Part shown: piece by piece, positions 42,766-52,153 of the stretch | Position numbering within the stretch: the first letter of the stretch is position 1 | Layout: each line of letters starts with the position of its first letter | Program-made: the position numbers and the translations under genes | From: Pseudomonas sp. IAC-BECa141 | GTDB taxonomy: Bacteria; Pseudomonadota; Gammaproteobacteria; Pseudomonadales; Pseudomonadaceae | Direction of reading: 5' to 3' | Assembly (NCBI RefSeq): GCF_020544405.1 | Contig: NZ_CP065410.1 | Location: 6,043,501 to 6,107,500, forward strand | Length of the DNA stretch: 64,000 nucleotides | Notes under the pieces: model-generated | Told to the model about the DNA's origin: nothing | Database searches by the model: none | The model's input: only the letters and a program-made list of their open reading frames with translations

Positions 42766-45700
42766 ATGTCTGGAGCTGTCAGTTCTGCGCGCTTTACGCT
42801 GCAGATTCCCACCGTTCGCAACGACTTCAAGGTGTTGGCTTTCGAGGGTTCCGAGGCCGTCAACACGCTTTATGCCATCAAGGTAGAACTCGTCTGCGAG
42901 GTTCAGGATTTCGACATGGAACCTTTGCTTGGTCAGCCGGCGTTCCTGCGCTTCGGACTGGATGGCGAAGGTATTCACGGGTGCATCGAGGATGTACAGG
43001 CAGGCGAGTCTGGAAAGCGCCTGTCGCACTATGGCCTGACACTGGTTCCAGTCCTCCACTATTTGCAGTTCAGTCACGATCAACAGATTTTCCAGAACCA
43101 GACTGTCCCGCAAATCATCACCCAAGTGCTCAAACGTCACGGCATCCTTGCCGATGCGTTCAGGTTCCATGTCCAGACCTTGCCACCACGCGCGTACTGC
43201 AGCCAGTACGGTGAAAGCGATTTCGAGTTCATCCAGCGCCTGTGCGCCGAAGACGGCATCACATGGCATCACCAGCATTCTGTGGAGAGGCATTTGCTGG
43301 TGTTCACCGATGACACGGTGTTCCTGCCGACATTGCACGCAACAACCTACCGGCACGACAGCGCGATGGTGGCGGAGCACCCGATGGTCCACCGGTTTTC
43401 CTGGCATGCCCGAACACGTACCAGCCGCGTCACCCGTCGGGACTACGACCTGAAGCGCCCGCACCTGTTGCTTGAAACCCGCTTTGTCGCCGATTTCACC
43501 CCCGAACTTGAGGACTATCGCTACCCGCTGGCGATCGAGAACGAAAAGCGCGGCAAACAACTTGCCCGTCAGGCCCTGGAACGCCATCGCTCCGATTATG
43601 AAACGGCCGAGGGTCAGAGCAACCAGCCAACCCTGCGCTGTGGCCACCTGTTCGAATTGACTGAACATCCCCGCAAGCAATGCAACGGGATGTGGCAATT
43701 ACTCGAAGTCACGCACACCGGGCGACAACCTCAAGTTCTGGAGGAACACGCCACAAACGAAACCACTACTGCAGACGGTTTTACCCAGGGGTATCGCAAC
43801 AGCTTCCGCGCCATACCTGCCGAAGTGGTTTTCCGCCCTCCACTGCCTGCGCGCCGGCCACCGTTGGTGAGCCAGACGGCTCGGGTAACCGGGCCAAAAG
43901 GTGAAGAGATCTACTGCGATGAGTTCGGTCGCGTAAAGATCGAATTCCACTGGGACCGGGCCGAGCTGAACTGCGAACGCAGCAGTTGTTGGGTACGAGT
44001 GTCGTCGAACTGGGCCGGAAACGGTTTTGGCGCAATGACCCTTCCCCGTGTCGGAATGGAAGTCGTGGTGACCTTTCTGGAGGGCGACCCCGATCAGCCA
44101 CTGATTACCGGTTGCGTGATCAACAAACTCACGCCCGCGCCTTACAGATTGCCCGAGCACAAGACCCGCACCGTGCTGCGCAGTCGCAGCTCACCCGACA
44201 CCGGCGGCTACAACGAACTGACGCTAGAAGACCGTGCCGGCCAGGAACTGGTTTACCTGCGCGCCCAGCGCGACATGGAGCGGCAGATCCTCCATGACAG
44301 TCGACTGGAGGTCGGACGCGATCGACAAGAAAGCATCCAGGGCAGCAGCCAGACATCTGTCGGCAAGGTCATTGCCGTCGAGGCAGGACAGCACGTGCAG
44401 ATCAAGGCCGGTGCCAATGTGGTGCTGGATGCGGGCGCCAGCATCACGCTGAAAGCGGGCGGTCATCACATCGTGATCGACGAGGGCGGGATCTTCAGCA
44501 GTACCGAGATTGTGATGGGCGGCGAGGTATCCAGGGATGGATCTGCCAAGCGTTTTGTGTCGCAGGCCACGGGTGATCCGGCAGCAAGACAGACGACAGC
44601 CTCGCGACCCTCCCCAGAGGAAAGCGAGCTCGAAGAAGAGGAAGAAGAAGTCGAGCTGGAGGATGAAACGCCTGCCGGGATTACGTTGCGGATTGGCGTG
44701 TTTTTCGATGGAACGGGAAACAACAAGGCCAACAGCGAAACGGTCGCGGCTTGCTATGCGCCAGATGCCAATCTGGCGGAGGCGGCCGAAGAGATTCAGA
44801 AGCACTGCGCCACTTATGGCTATGACGGAAATGGCAACTCGCCGGATAACAGTTATGGCAATGATGTGAGCAACATTGTGCGTTTGCATGAGCTGTATAC
44901 AGACCATGCCTTCGAGGTATTGCCGGAGAAAACGAAACAGGCGTCCTTGCGCGTATACATCGAAGGCATTGGTACGACAGCTGATGGAGGCGATTCACTT
45001 TACGCCCAGGCAACCGGACGAGGCGAAACGGGTGTCCTGGCTCGTGTGGAGCAGAGCCCTGAAAAAATCATGGAGCAAATTCGATCACTGATTGATAGCA
45101 ACCCCAACGCGCTAATAGAAAAAATCGAGTTCGATATTTTCGGTTTCAGTCGAGGCGCCGCCGCTGCACGGCACTTCGCAAACGAAGTGCTCAAAGGCAA
45201 ACGCAGCATTCTCGCAAAGGCGTTGCCAGCGGGCTCTCCTTTCTTAGTCAGTAGCTTTGACTGGGATTCACAATCCAGTATCGGCATCAATTTCATTGGT
45301 CTGTTTGATACCGTCGCGGCAATCGCCAATCCATGGTTGCTCGATTTCACAGGTGCAAACAGCAGAAATCCGGGGCTGAACTTAAAGTTGCCGGATGGTT
45401 GCGCCAGCAAAGTGGTGCACCTGGTGGCCCGTGATGAACATCGCGAGAACTTTGCCCTTAACAGCCTGGGTGAGATTGATCTGGTTTTGCCCGGCGTCCA
45501 TTCGGATCTGGGAGGTGGTTATCTGCCCAGAGCCAGGGAGAAGCTTCTGTTGAGCAGCCCGGTCACCAGCACCATCAGCCGAAGCCACGAAGCGACTCGT
45601 AGCGCAGCCTATGTCGCTGCCGAAAAGGAGGCGTTTGCCTGGTATACGAAAGGCGTCATCGAAGATGACGCTCCAGGCAATCAACTGCGGGTTGCACTCT

Positions 45701-46125
45701 GGGAAACCCCTGTAATTCAACGATTGGAAAGGGGCCGATCCACACCGGATCCCCAGAAGCGGGTTTATGCTGCGGCCATGATTGAGCGCCCGGTACACGG
45801 TGAGTTGTCGTTGGTGTATTTACGCATCATGCGTGAGCTGGGGGTCAGACATGGTGTGCCATTTGAAGCGATTGACGAAAACGATTCAAAACTTTCGCTA
45901 CCTGAGGAACTGATCCCGATCCACACCAAGCTTGAGGCTTATGCGCTTGGAAATTCATCCGTTGAGGGACTGACCATCCAAGAACGGGCTTTGTTACGCA
46001 GCCGCTATATCCACCTATCTGCGCACTGGAACGCAGCCAAAGATTTCAACAACAGCGACTGGAGCGTTGTTTTTATCAACCGCCCAACAAAGAACAAACA
46101 ACGAGTGGTGCACCCCCATGAATAA
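42766..46125 (+). CDS. vgrG: VgrG fused to a DUF2235 (Tle1-type phospholipase) effector domain
   Basis: A 1119-residue evolved VgrG. Residues about 1-600 are a complete spike protein (FTLQIPTVRNDFKVLAFEGS; VTGPKGEEIYCDEFGRVKIE; LEGDPDQPLITGC; beta-helix near HVQIKAGANVVLDAGASITL). A very acidic linker (SELEEEEEEVELEDE, about 620-640) leads to a DUF2235 domain: IGVFFDGTGNNK, the nucleophile elbow GFSRGA (about 792-797), FDTVAAI, and GVHSDLGGGY (catalytic Asp, about 910). This is the signature of Tle1 phospholipases that attack target membranes. The ATG at 42766 has AAGGA 7 bases upstream. It is divergent from tssA, and the next gene is a likely immunity gene. Confidence 0.93.
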   Translation: MSGAVSSARFTLQIPTVRNDFKVLAFEGSEAVNTLYAIKVELVCEVQDFDMEPLLGQPAFLRFGLDGEGIHGCIEDVQAGESGKRLSHYGLTLVPVLHYLQFSHDQQIFQNQTVPQIITQVLKRHGILADAFRFHVQTLPPRAYCSQYGESDFEFIQRLCAEDGITWHHQHSVERHLLVFTDDTVFLPTLHATTYRHDSAMVAEHPMVHRFSWHARTRTSRVTRRDYDLKRPHLLLETRFVADFTPELEDYRYPLAIENEKRGKQLARQALERHRSDYETAEGQSNQPTLRCGHLFELTEHPRKQCNGMWQLLEVTHTGRQPQVLEEHATNETTTADGFTQGYRNSFRAIPAEVVFRPPLPARRPPLVSQTARVTGPKGEEIYCDEFGRVKIEFHWDRAELNCERSSCWVRVSSNWAGNGFGAMTLPRVGMEVVVTFLEGDPDQPLITGCVINKLTPAPYRLPEHKTRTVLRSRSSPDTGGYNELTLEDRAGQELVYLRAQRDMERQILHDSRLEVGRDRQESIQGSSQTSVGKVIAVEAGQHVQIKAGANVVLDAGASITLKAGGHHIVIDEGGIFSSTEIVMGGEVSRDGSAKRFVSQATGDPAARQTTASRPSPEESELEEEEEEVELEDETPAGITLRIGVFFDGTGNNKANSETVAACYAPDANLAEAAEEIQKHCATYGYDGNGNSPDNSYGNDVSNIVRLHELYTDHAFEVLPEKTKQASLRVYIEGIGTTADGGDSLYAQATGRGETGVLARVEQSPEKIMEQIRSLIDSNPNALIEKIEFDIFGFSRGAAAARHFANEVLKGKRSILAKALPAGSPFLVSSFDWDSQSSIGINFIGLFDTVAAIANPWLLDFTGANSRNPGLNLKLPDGCASKVVHLVARDEHRENFALNSLGEIDLVLPGVHSDLGGGYLPRAREKLLLSSPVTSTISRSHEATRSAAYVAAEKEAFAWYTKGVIEDDAPGNQLRVALWETPVIQRLERGRSTPDPQKRVYAAAMIERPVHGELSLVYLRIMRELGVRHGVPFEAIDENDSKLSLPEELIPIHTKLEAYALGNSSVEGLTIQERALLRSRYIHLSAHWNAAKDFNNSDWSVVFINRPTKNKQRVVHPHE

Positions 46126-46785
46126 ATTCACTCGGCCCGTCAAAAAACACACGGGGTTCGTCTTCGGATTGCTGTTGGTGCTTTGCACTCAAAGTCATGC
46201 ACAACCGATCACCAAACGGCCCTGGTACCTCGGCTTCGGAGCACCCGCCTACATGGAGGTCTGGATTGAAACGGCCGACGTGGTGGATATCCGTGAACGT
46301 GTGTTCAAACGCGCCGGAGCCGGGATTGCCTCGGTGAACACCCCCGCCGACAACAAGGGCAAGCCCGCAGGCTGGCCTGACAGCCCCGGCAGCGGCGCCG
46401 GACGTGACGTCACCGGTGCCGATCTTCCCCGCTTGATCTATGTGCGATGGCAATCACTGGCTGAGCCTCAAACCTATGAGGCCTACATTGTGATTCCCGA
46501 ATCTGCGCAGGAAATCATGCGCAAGCCGGAAAAGGCGTACTGCAGACTGGATGGTAAATGGATCACGGATTACCGCGACCGCGTAACTATTGGCTTGGCG
46601 CCCGGGGAATTGCCAAGGTGTGGCTGAGGGGACCGTGCTTGAGGTCAGTCGAAATTACCCGAGTCGAAGGAACTATCAATCCCAAAGGTCCCTATGACGG
46701 TAAATCCGGAGGTAAACATCGACCTCTCAAAGACGTATCCAAAACCTACATCGAAAAATACGGCATCCCCTTCGGGAGCTGGTAA
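46118..46785 (+). pseudogene. DUF2931-like exported protein, frameshifted; putative immunity to the phospholipase
   Basis: The ATG at 46118 lies inside the VgrG stop region. The signal peptide ends near QSHA, followed by RPWYLGFGAPAYMEVWIETA, a pattern of DUF2931 proteins often found after Tle1-type genes. The frame reads to GLAPG, then shifts at G4 (46613-46616) and stops at 46627. One added G continues as GIAKVWLRGPCLRSVEITRV ... KYGIPFGSW to 46785, giving about 222 residues. Without the C-terminus the immunity role would be in doubt, yet loss of immunity beside an intact toxin should be harmful, so a base missed in sequencing is likely. Confidence 0.65.
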
Positions 46786-46872
46786 GGCATCACAAACACC
46801 CTCCAGTCACTTGTCATGTGCAATCGCTGCACGAAGGATTCCGTAATCAATAAAGGGAGCGTTAAAAGCATC

Positions 46873-47268
46873 ATGAGCGGTAGACACAATAAACAATCAA
46901 TATCGGGGATTGGATGCGCTCTGGTTGTCATGCTGACGCTCACAACCAGCACCTCTGTTCGAGCGGAAGGCTGCGTTGGTATTGGATGCCTGGTGAACGG
47001 TGGCCCCCTGGAGTTCTCAATGCTGACGGGTATCGGCTTGCTTCTCACAGTGGCGGGACCGTTCATTTCAACTTCGGAGGCCAGTGCAAACAAATCCTCG
47101 AAACATTACACCCAGGCCCTGATAGACGATGCAGCCACACATCTGGCGACGGAGGGCGAATACGAAAGCCCCATACTCGAGTCCGAGTGGCGTAAATACC
47201 TGAAATCTTATGGACACCAGCCAAGCAAGAACGAGTTCGCCAGAATGGTGCTGGCCACCTACGGGTAA
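46873..47268 (+). CDS. Small exported protein after the VgrG module, DUF2388-like
   Basis: A 131-residue protein. The signal peptide (CALVVMLTLTTSTSVRA) is followed by a Cys-Gly segment (GCVGIGCLVNGGP), a hydrophobic run and a C-terminal helical part DDAATHLATEGEYESPILES that resembles the DDAA...A..G pattern of DUF2388 proteins, a Pseudomonas exported family of unknown role. The start is uncertain: ATG 46873 begins the signal, ATG 46816 would add 19 residues; neither has an ideal ribosome site. A second immunity or accessory protein is possible. Confidence 0.5.
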   Translation: MSGRHNKQSISGIGCALVVMLTLTTSTSVRAEGCVGIGCLVNGGPLEFSMLTGIGLLLTVAGPFISTSEASANKSSKHYTQALIDDAATHLATEGEYESPILESEWRKYLKSYGHQPSKNEFARMVLATYG

Positions 47269-47330
47269 CCGGCCAAGACAAATGCCATTACGATCTGCCA
47301 AGTCCGGTTCGGCTGGTCAACAGCCAACAA

Positions 47331-47369
47331 AAATGGGCATCCGACCGCAATCGAGATGCCCATTTTTTA
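47331..47369. terminator. Bidirectional terminator between the T6SS island and HU
   Basis: AAAAATGGGCAT pairs with ATGCCCATTTTTT around CCGACCGCAATCGAG. A/T runs on both sides let it stop the rightward island gene and the leftward HU gene. It marks the right boundary of the island. Confidence 0.85.
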
Positions 47370-47398
47370 TTCCGCTCCCCCGCTACGCGGGCTGTGGA

Positions 47399-47674
47399 TT
47401 ACGGATTGACGCTGTCTTTCAACGATTTGCCTGGCTTGAACGCAACGGTGTTGCTGGCCTTGATCTTTACCGGTTCACCGGTTTGCGGGTTTTTACCGGT
47501 GCGGGCACCGCGGTGGCGTTGCAGGAAGGTGCCGAAGCCCACCAGCGTGACGCTGTCCTTGCGGTGCAGGGCGCCGGTGATTTCTTCGAGAACGGCGTTG
47601 AGAACGCGGTTGGCCTGCTCTTTGGTCAGATCTGCTTTTTCAGCGATTGCAGCGGCGAGTTCTGGTTTACGCAT
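47399..47674 (-). CDS. hup: HU-family DNA-binding protein
   Basis: A 91-residue HU protein that bends and compacts DNA. Conserved features: MRKPELAAAIAEKADLTKEQ, the VTLVGFGTF signature, the beta-arm RGARTGKNPQTGEPVKIKAS with its Pro, and NTVAFKPGKSLKD. Synteny places it as the PA5348 orthologue (one of several Pseudomonas HU paralogues). It is the first conserved gene right of the T6SS island. Confidence 0.96.
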   Translation of the reverse strand: MRKPELAAAIAEKADLTKEQANRVLNAVLEEITGALHRKDSVTLVGFGTFLQRHRGARTGKNPQTGEPVKIKASNTVAFKPGKSLKDSVNP

Positions 47675-47864
47675 TAGTGAAGCCCCTTTGACGGTTTTTT
47701 GTTGTTATGTCCGTGCTGTTCTCGTTGGAACAGCGCCCAAGGCGCCGCAGGCTCTACTCTGCGGCAGACGGGAGTGAGGATGGCACGCGGTTAAGGGCGG
47801 CGCCAGTCTCCACGCGACCTTTGTGGGGGCAAAAGCGGGGTGATTCCGACAGAACGACCGGTAT

Positions 47865-49013
47865 TTACGCCAGTAAGGCCGGAAGCTGTTTGTTCAGCGC
47901 GAGTTTTTCCATCACTGCCGCACCGGTCAGGGCATAACCGAGCAATTGCCCTTCGGCGTCGTGGCACAGCACCTTGATGTCGGCGCCCTGCCCTTCGACC
48001 GTCCAGGCACCCTCGCGGCCCCGTGGTGGCGGCGAAACCACCAGCGGGCAAACCGGCGTTTTCACGGTGATCGGCATCGGCCCGTAATTCACCACGGTCG
48101 GGTTTCCGGCCAGAGTCTGTGCCAGCGCTCGCGCACAACTCATGAGGGGCATGACGTACAGAAGATTCAGCCCGTCGACCTCGGCGCAGTCGCCCAGGGC
48201 GTAAATATTGGCGTGAGAGGTCTGCAAATGACGGTCGACTACCACGCCGCGATTGGTCTGGATACCGGCAGCCGCCGCCAGATCGATCCGTGGACGCAGG
48301 CCGATAGCCGAGACCACCACATCGCAAGGGATGACCTGGCCGTCGGACAGGTGCGCTTCCAGCCCATCAGCCACTTTTTGCAGACGGGTCAGCACCGGGC
48401 CGAGGTGAAAACGCGCACCGAGACTTTCCAGCCCGGCCTGCACCGCAGCCGCCGCAGCGGGGTGCAGCAGGGTCGGCATCACCTGTTCGCACGGTGCAAC
48501 CAGTTGCACCTCGTAGCCGCCCAGAATCAGGTCATTGGCGAACTCGCAGCCGATCAGCCCGGCGCCGAGCAGCAACACCCGACGCTTGCCTGCCGCCGCC
48601 TCGCGAAAACGTGCGTAGTCTTCGAGATCGTTGATCGGGAACACCAGATCCCCGCCATCGCCTTCGATCGGCACCCGCACGGTTTCGGCGCCCCAGGCAA
48701 GGATCAGGTCGCGATAGCTCACCGCTTCCTCGCCGATCCACAGCCGCTTGTGGCCAGGGTCGATGCCGCTGATGCGGGTGTGGGTGCGGATTTCGGCCTT
48801 CAATTGCTCGGCCATGGCGCCCGGTTCGGCCATGCTCAGGCCATCGGCGTCCTTGTTCTTGCCAAAACCGGTGGACAGCATCGGCTTGGAGTAGGAACGA
48901 CCGTCATCGGCAGTAATCAGCAGCAACGGGGTTTCGCCATCGAGTTTGCGAAACTCGCGGGCCAGGTTGTAACCCGCAAGCCCGGTGCCAACGATTACGA
49001 CAGGTGCGCTCAT
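47865..49013 (-). CDS. Rubredoxin-NAD(+) reductase, FAD-dependent
   Basis: A 382-residue pyridine nucleotide-disulfide oxidoreductase-type flavoprotein. FAD motif [17 protein letters not shown] at the N-terminus, NAD motif [16 protein letters not shown] (about 145-160), and the late [12 protein letters not shown] that binds FAD. Transfers electrons from NADH to rubredoxin, which is encoded 21 bases upstream in the same operon. Such pairs serve alkane hydroxylases and oxidative-stress electron transfer; which applies here cannot be told. Confidence 0.92.
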   Translation of the reverse strand: MSAPVVIVGTGLAGYNLAREFRKLDGETPLLLITADDGRSYSKPMLSTGFGKNKDADGLSMAEPGAMAEQLKAEIRTHTRISGIDPGHKRLWIGEEAVSYRDLILAWGAETVRVPIEGDGGDLVFPINDLEDYARFREAAAGKRRVLLLGAGLIGCEFANDLILGGYEVQLVAPCEQVMPTLLHPAAAAAVQAGLESLGARFHLGPVLTRLQKVADGLEAHLSDGQVIPCDVVVSAIGLRPRIDLAAAAGIQTNRGVVVDRHLQTSHANIYALGDCAEVDGLNLLYVMPLMSCARALAQTLAGNPTVVNYGPMPITVKTPVCPLVVSPPPRGREGAWTVEGQGADIKVLCHDAEGQLLGYALTGAAVMEKLALNKQLPALLA

Positions 49014-49034
49014 GCCCTACTCCTCAATGTTTTC

Positions 49035-49202
49035 TCAGTTGATTTCGATCATTTCGAAGTCCATCTTGCCGACGCCGCAGTCCGGGCACAGCCAGTCTTC
49101 CGGCACGTCCTGCCACAGGGTGCCCGGCGCAATACCGTCATCCGGCCAGCCTTTGGCTTCGTCATAGATCAGGCCGCAGACCACACATTGCCACTTTTTC
49201 AT
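49035..49202 (-). CDS. rubA: Rubredoxin
   Basis: A 55-residue rubredoxin, an iron electron carrier. The two CxxC knuckles that bind one iron are clear: [18 protein letters not shown] and [14 protein letters not shown]. The length is standard. It precedes the rubredoxin reductase gene (21-base gap), so they form one transcript. PAO1 has two rubredoxin genes here; only one is found in this window. Confidence 0.95.
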   Translation of the reverse strand: MKKWQCVVCGLIYDEAKGWPDDGIAPGTLWQDVPEDWLCPDCGVGKMDFEMIEIN

Positions 49203-49401
49203 TCAGGTACTTCCTCAGGGTTCAGGCTTTATCCGGCGCGGACGGTCGATGGTGCCGCGCTGCCGTCCGGCTCAGGGCGTTTTGTACTGATCGGGCCGGG
49301 CAGATGCAAGCCTGTTCGGCGCAGCGGCGACCCGGATCACTCAAACTCGCGGCTCGCCATGGTAAGCTCGCCGCCTCATTTGCTGCCAATAATGACTCAT
49401 T

Positions 49402-49953
49402 GTGCAACACACAAACGACCCGCTGTGGCGCCCGCAAAGCGAACTGACACCCCTCCCCGACACATCCACGCTCGACTGGCTGTTCGACGAAGGTTCCCTG
49501 ACCCGCCGGCTGACGCGCCTGTCCGATGACGGCTTCAGCATAACGCCGCTGTTCGAGGGCTGGCAGACCCTGCGTGACGACGAATGCGCGGCGCTGGATC
49601 TGGCCGAAGGCAGTGAAGGCTGGGTGCGCGAGGTTTATCTGCGCGGGCATGGCGAGGCCTGGGTGTTCGCCCGCAGCGTGGCGTCACGCAGTGCCTTGCA
49701 GGGCGACGGCTTGCACATGGATGAACTGGGCAGCCGTTCGCTGGGCGAACTGCTGTTCTGCGATCACGCCTTCCAGCGCCGCGCCATCGAAGTCTGCCAT
49801 TACCCGGAACACTGGCTGCCCGAAGGTTCCCGGGCTGCCGGCCTGTGGGGCCGCCGTTCGCGCTTCGACCGTGGCGCCTTGAGCGTACTGGTGGCGGAGA
49901 TTTTCCTGCCTGCGCTGTGGGAAGCCGTCCGCGCCCGTCCGGAGAACTGCTGA
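49402..49953 (+). CDS. ubiC: UbiC chorismate lyase
   Basis: A 183-residue chorismate-pyruvate lyase, the first step of ubiquinone synthesis (chorismate to 4-hydroxybenzoate and pyruvate). Conserved segments: [47 protein letters not shown], and AEIFLPALW at the end. The start is a GTG at 49402; a nearby ATG (49392) is in another frame. The stop overlaps the ubiA start (TGATG). The 199-base gap to the divergent rubredoxin gene holds both promoters, not resolved. Confidence 0.94.
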   Translation: MQHTNDPLWRPQSELTPLPDTSTLDWLFDEGSLTRRLTRLSDDGFSITPLFEGWQTLRDDECAALDLAEGSEGWVREVYLRGHGEAWVFARSVASRSALQGDGLHMDELGSRSLGELLFCDHAFQRRAIEVCHYPEHWLPEGSRAAGLWGRRSRFDRGALSVLVAEIFLPALWEAVRARPENC

Positions 49954-50843
49954 TGTACCAAAGCCTGCTCAAATCCCTGAATCGCTTGAACCCGCGCGCC
50001 TGGGACTTCATCCAGCTGACCCGGATGGACAAGCCGATCGGCATTTATCTGCTGCTGTGGCCGACGCTCTGGGCCCTGTGGATTGCCGGTAAAGGCTCGC
50101 CATCGCTGGCCAATATCGTGATTTTCGTCCTCGGCGTGGTATTGACCCGCGCCGGTGGCTGCGTGATCAACGACTGGGCCGACCGCAAGGTCGACGGCCA
50201 CGTCAAACGCACTGCGCAGCGACCTATCGCTGCCGGCAAGATCAGCTCGAAAGAAGCGCTGGTGTTCTTCGCGCTGCTGATGGGCGTGAGTTTCCTGCTG
50301 GTGCTGTGCACCAACGCCGCGACAATCTGGCTGTCGCTGGGTGGTCTGGCGTTGGCGTTCACTTATCCGTTCATGAAGCGCTACACCTATTACCCGCAGG
50401 TGGTGCTGGGCGCGGCGTTCTCCTGGGGGATGCCGATGGCGTTCACCGCCGAGACCGGTGAGTTGCCGGCCACAGCCTGGCTGCTATGGATTGCCAACCT
50501 GCTGTGGACGGTGGGCTATGACACTTATTACGCGATGACCGACCGCGACGATGACCTGAAGATCGGCGTGAAATCCACGGCGATCCTGTTCGGCGATGCC
50601 GACCGGGTGATCATCCTGACCTTGCAGGCATTGTCACTGGGCTGTCTGCTGCTGGCGGGGTCGAAGTTCGAGCTGGGGATCTGGTTCCACCTCGGCCTGC
50701 TGGTGGCTGCCGGGTGCTACGCCTGGGAGTTCTGGTACACCCGCGACCGGGACCGGATGCGTTGCTTCAAGGCGTTCCTGCACAACCACTGGGCCGGGCT
50801 GGCGATTTTCGTCGGGATCGTGCTGGATTACGCGTTGCGCTGA
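49953..50843 (+). CDS. ubiA: UbiA 4-hydroxybenzoate polyprenyltransferase
   Basis: A 296-residue integral membrane prenyltransferase that attaches the polyprenyl tail to 4-hydroxybenzoate in ubiquinone synthesis. Two Asp-rich motifs for Mg-pyrophosphate are present: [12 protein letters not shown] (about 71-82) and [16 protein letters not shown] (about 190-205). Eight or so membrane helices. The ATG at 49953 overlaps the ubiC stop and opens [12 protein letters not shown]; the longer frame lies within ubiC. Confidence 0.96.
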   Translation: MYQSLLKSLNRLNPRAWDFIQLTRMDKPIGIYLLLWPTLWALWIAGKGSPSLANIVIFVLGVVLTRAGGCVINDWADRKVDGHVKRTAQRPIAAGKISSKEALVFFALLMGVSFLLVLCTNAATIWLSLGGLALAFTYPFMKRYTYYPQVVLGAAFSWGMPMAFTAETGELPATAWLLWIANLLWTVGYDTYYAMTDRDDDLKIGVKSTAILFGDADRVIILTLQALSLGCLLLAGSKFELGIWFHLGLLVAAGCYAWEFWYTRDRDRMRCFKAFLHNHWAGLAIFVGIVLDYALR

Positions 50844-50852
50844 TCCACAGAA

Positions 50853-50880
50853 CCTGTGGGAGCAAGCCCGCTCCCACAGG
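50853..50880. repeat. REP hairpin, possibly acting as terminator
   Basis: CCTGTGGGAGC (50853-50863) and GCTCCCACAGG (50870-50880) form an 11-pair stem with loop AAGCCC. It sits between the converging ubiA and COG4315-type genes. Same family as 4918 and 58860. Confidence 0.85.
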
Positions 50881-50890
50881 GGAGTTGCGT

Positions 50891-51274
50891 TTATTTGTGC
50901 TCGTGCACCACGTGCCACACGTCCTTCATGCCATCGCCCTTCATTTCTCCGGGCTTCTCATCCTTCACGAACGTATACAGCGGCTTGCCGTCGTAGGCGT
51001 ACTGCATCATGCCGTCATCGCGCTTGATCACCGTCCATTTGCCTTCGGCCTTGGCGCCTGCGGGAGCCATCATCGGCGGCCAGTTCTTGGCGCAATCGCC
51101 GTTGCACATCGACTTGCCGCCACTGTCCTTGTCGAACGTGTAAAGCGTCATGCCCTTGTGGTCGACCATCATTCCGTCCTTCATCATGGCCGGCTCGGCC
51201 GCCATCGCCAGTCCAGGCAGAGTCAGGGCGGCAGCCATCAGCAAAGCCTTAAAGGAAGCAGTCAATTGAGTCAT
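50891..51274 (-). CDS. Exported COG4315-type repeat protein
   Basis: A 127-residue exported protein. A signal peptide (ending LAMAAEP) is followed by two copies of the short secreted repeat of COG4315: VDHKGMTLYTFDKDSGGKS and YDGKPLYTFVKDEKPGE, with a CNGDCAKNWPP motif between. This family is found as periplasmic proteins or lipoproteins of unknown role. It is monocistronic and divergent from phoB, with the Pho box between them; whether PhoB affects it is unknown. Confidence 0.85.
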   Translation of the reverse strand: MTQLTASFKALLMAAALTLPGLAMAAEPAMMKDGMMVDHKGMTLYTFDKDSGGKSMCNGDCAKNWPPMMAPAGAKAEGKWTVIKRDDGMMQYAYDGKPLYTFVKDEKPGEMKGDGMKDVWHVVHEHK

Positions 51275-51354
51275 GGAAACCTTCTTTTGTGGTTGTCAGG
51301 ATTCGGACTTAGAGCTTAGTTCAGGATTTGCACAATCGCCGCCGGACTAAAATA

Positions 51355-51372
51355 CTGTCACACGACTGCAAT
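51355..51372 (+). promoter_or_regulatory. Pho box of phoBR
   Basis: CTGTCACACGACTGCAAT: two 7-base half-sites (CTGTCAC, CTGCAAT) 4 bases apart, 11 of 14 positions matching the CTGTCAT consensus. A -10 (TATCTA, 51381-51386) follows at the usual distance. Indicates autoregulation by PhoB. Confidence 0.75.
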
Positions 51373-51425
51373 AATTCCGTTATCTAATGCGGCGCAAGAC
51401 AGTTAAATGACAAGAGGATTAAGGC

Positions 51426-52115
51426 ATGGTTGGCAGGAGCATTCTGATCGTCGACGACGAAGCGCCCATTCGCGAAATGATCGCCGTTGCGTTGGAAATG
51501 GCCGGCTATGACTGCCTCGAGGCAGAGAACTCGCAGCAGGCGCACGCCATCATCGTCGATCGCAAGCCGGACCTGATTCTGCTCGACTGGATGCTGCCGG
51601 GCACCTCCGGCATCGAACTGGCCCGCCGCCTCAAGCGTGACGAGCTGACCGGTGACATTCCGATCATCATGCTCACCGCCAAAGGTGAAGAGGACAACAA
51701 GATCCAGGGTCTGGAAGTCGGCGCCGACGACTACATCACCAAACCGTTTTCCCCACGCGAACTGGTGGCGCGCCTGAAGGCCGTGCTGCGTCGCGCCGGC
51801 CCGACCGATGGCGAAGCGCCAATCGAGGTCGGCGGCCTGCTGCTCGATCCGATCAGCCACCGCGTGACTATCGACGGCCGTCCGGCCGAGATGGGCCCGA
51901 CCGAATACCGTCTGCTGCAATTCTTCATGACCCATCAGGAACGCGCCTACACCCGCGGCCAGTTGCTGGACCAGGTCTGGGGCGGCAACGTCTATGTTGA
52001 AGAGCGCACCGTCGACGTGCACATCCGGCGCCTGCGCAAAGCCCTCGGCGACGCCTATGAAAACCTGGTACAAACCGTGCGCGGCACCGGCTACCGGTTC
52101 TCCACCAAAGCCTGA
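51426..52115 (+). CDS. phoB: PhoB phosphate-regulon response regulator
   Basis: A 229-residue OmpR/PhoB-type regulator. The receiver (1-120) has the acidic pair Asp10-Asp11, the phosphoacceptor Asp54 (LLDWMLPG) and a conserved Lys in ITKPFSP. The C-terminal winged helix (about 130-229) ends [13 protein letters not shown] ... VRGTGYRFS. Activates pst and other Pho genes when phosphorylated by PhoR. phoR follows after 38 bases. Confidence 0.97.
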   Translation: MVGRSILIVDDEAPIREMIAVALEMAGYDCLEAENSQQAHAIIVDRKPDLILLDWMLPGTSGIELARRLKRDELTGDIPIIMLTAKGEEDNKIQGLEVGADDYITKPFSPRELVARLKAVLRRAGPTDGEAPIEVGGLLLDPISHRVTIDGRPAEMGPTEYRLLQFFMTHQERAYTRGQLLDQVWGGNVYVEERTVDVHIRRLRKALGDAYENLVQTVRGTGYRFSTKA

Positions 52116-52153
52116 GCCGAGCGCCAGCCCCGCAGACAAGGACCGCATTTTCC

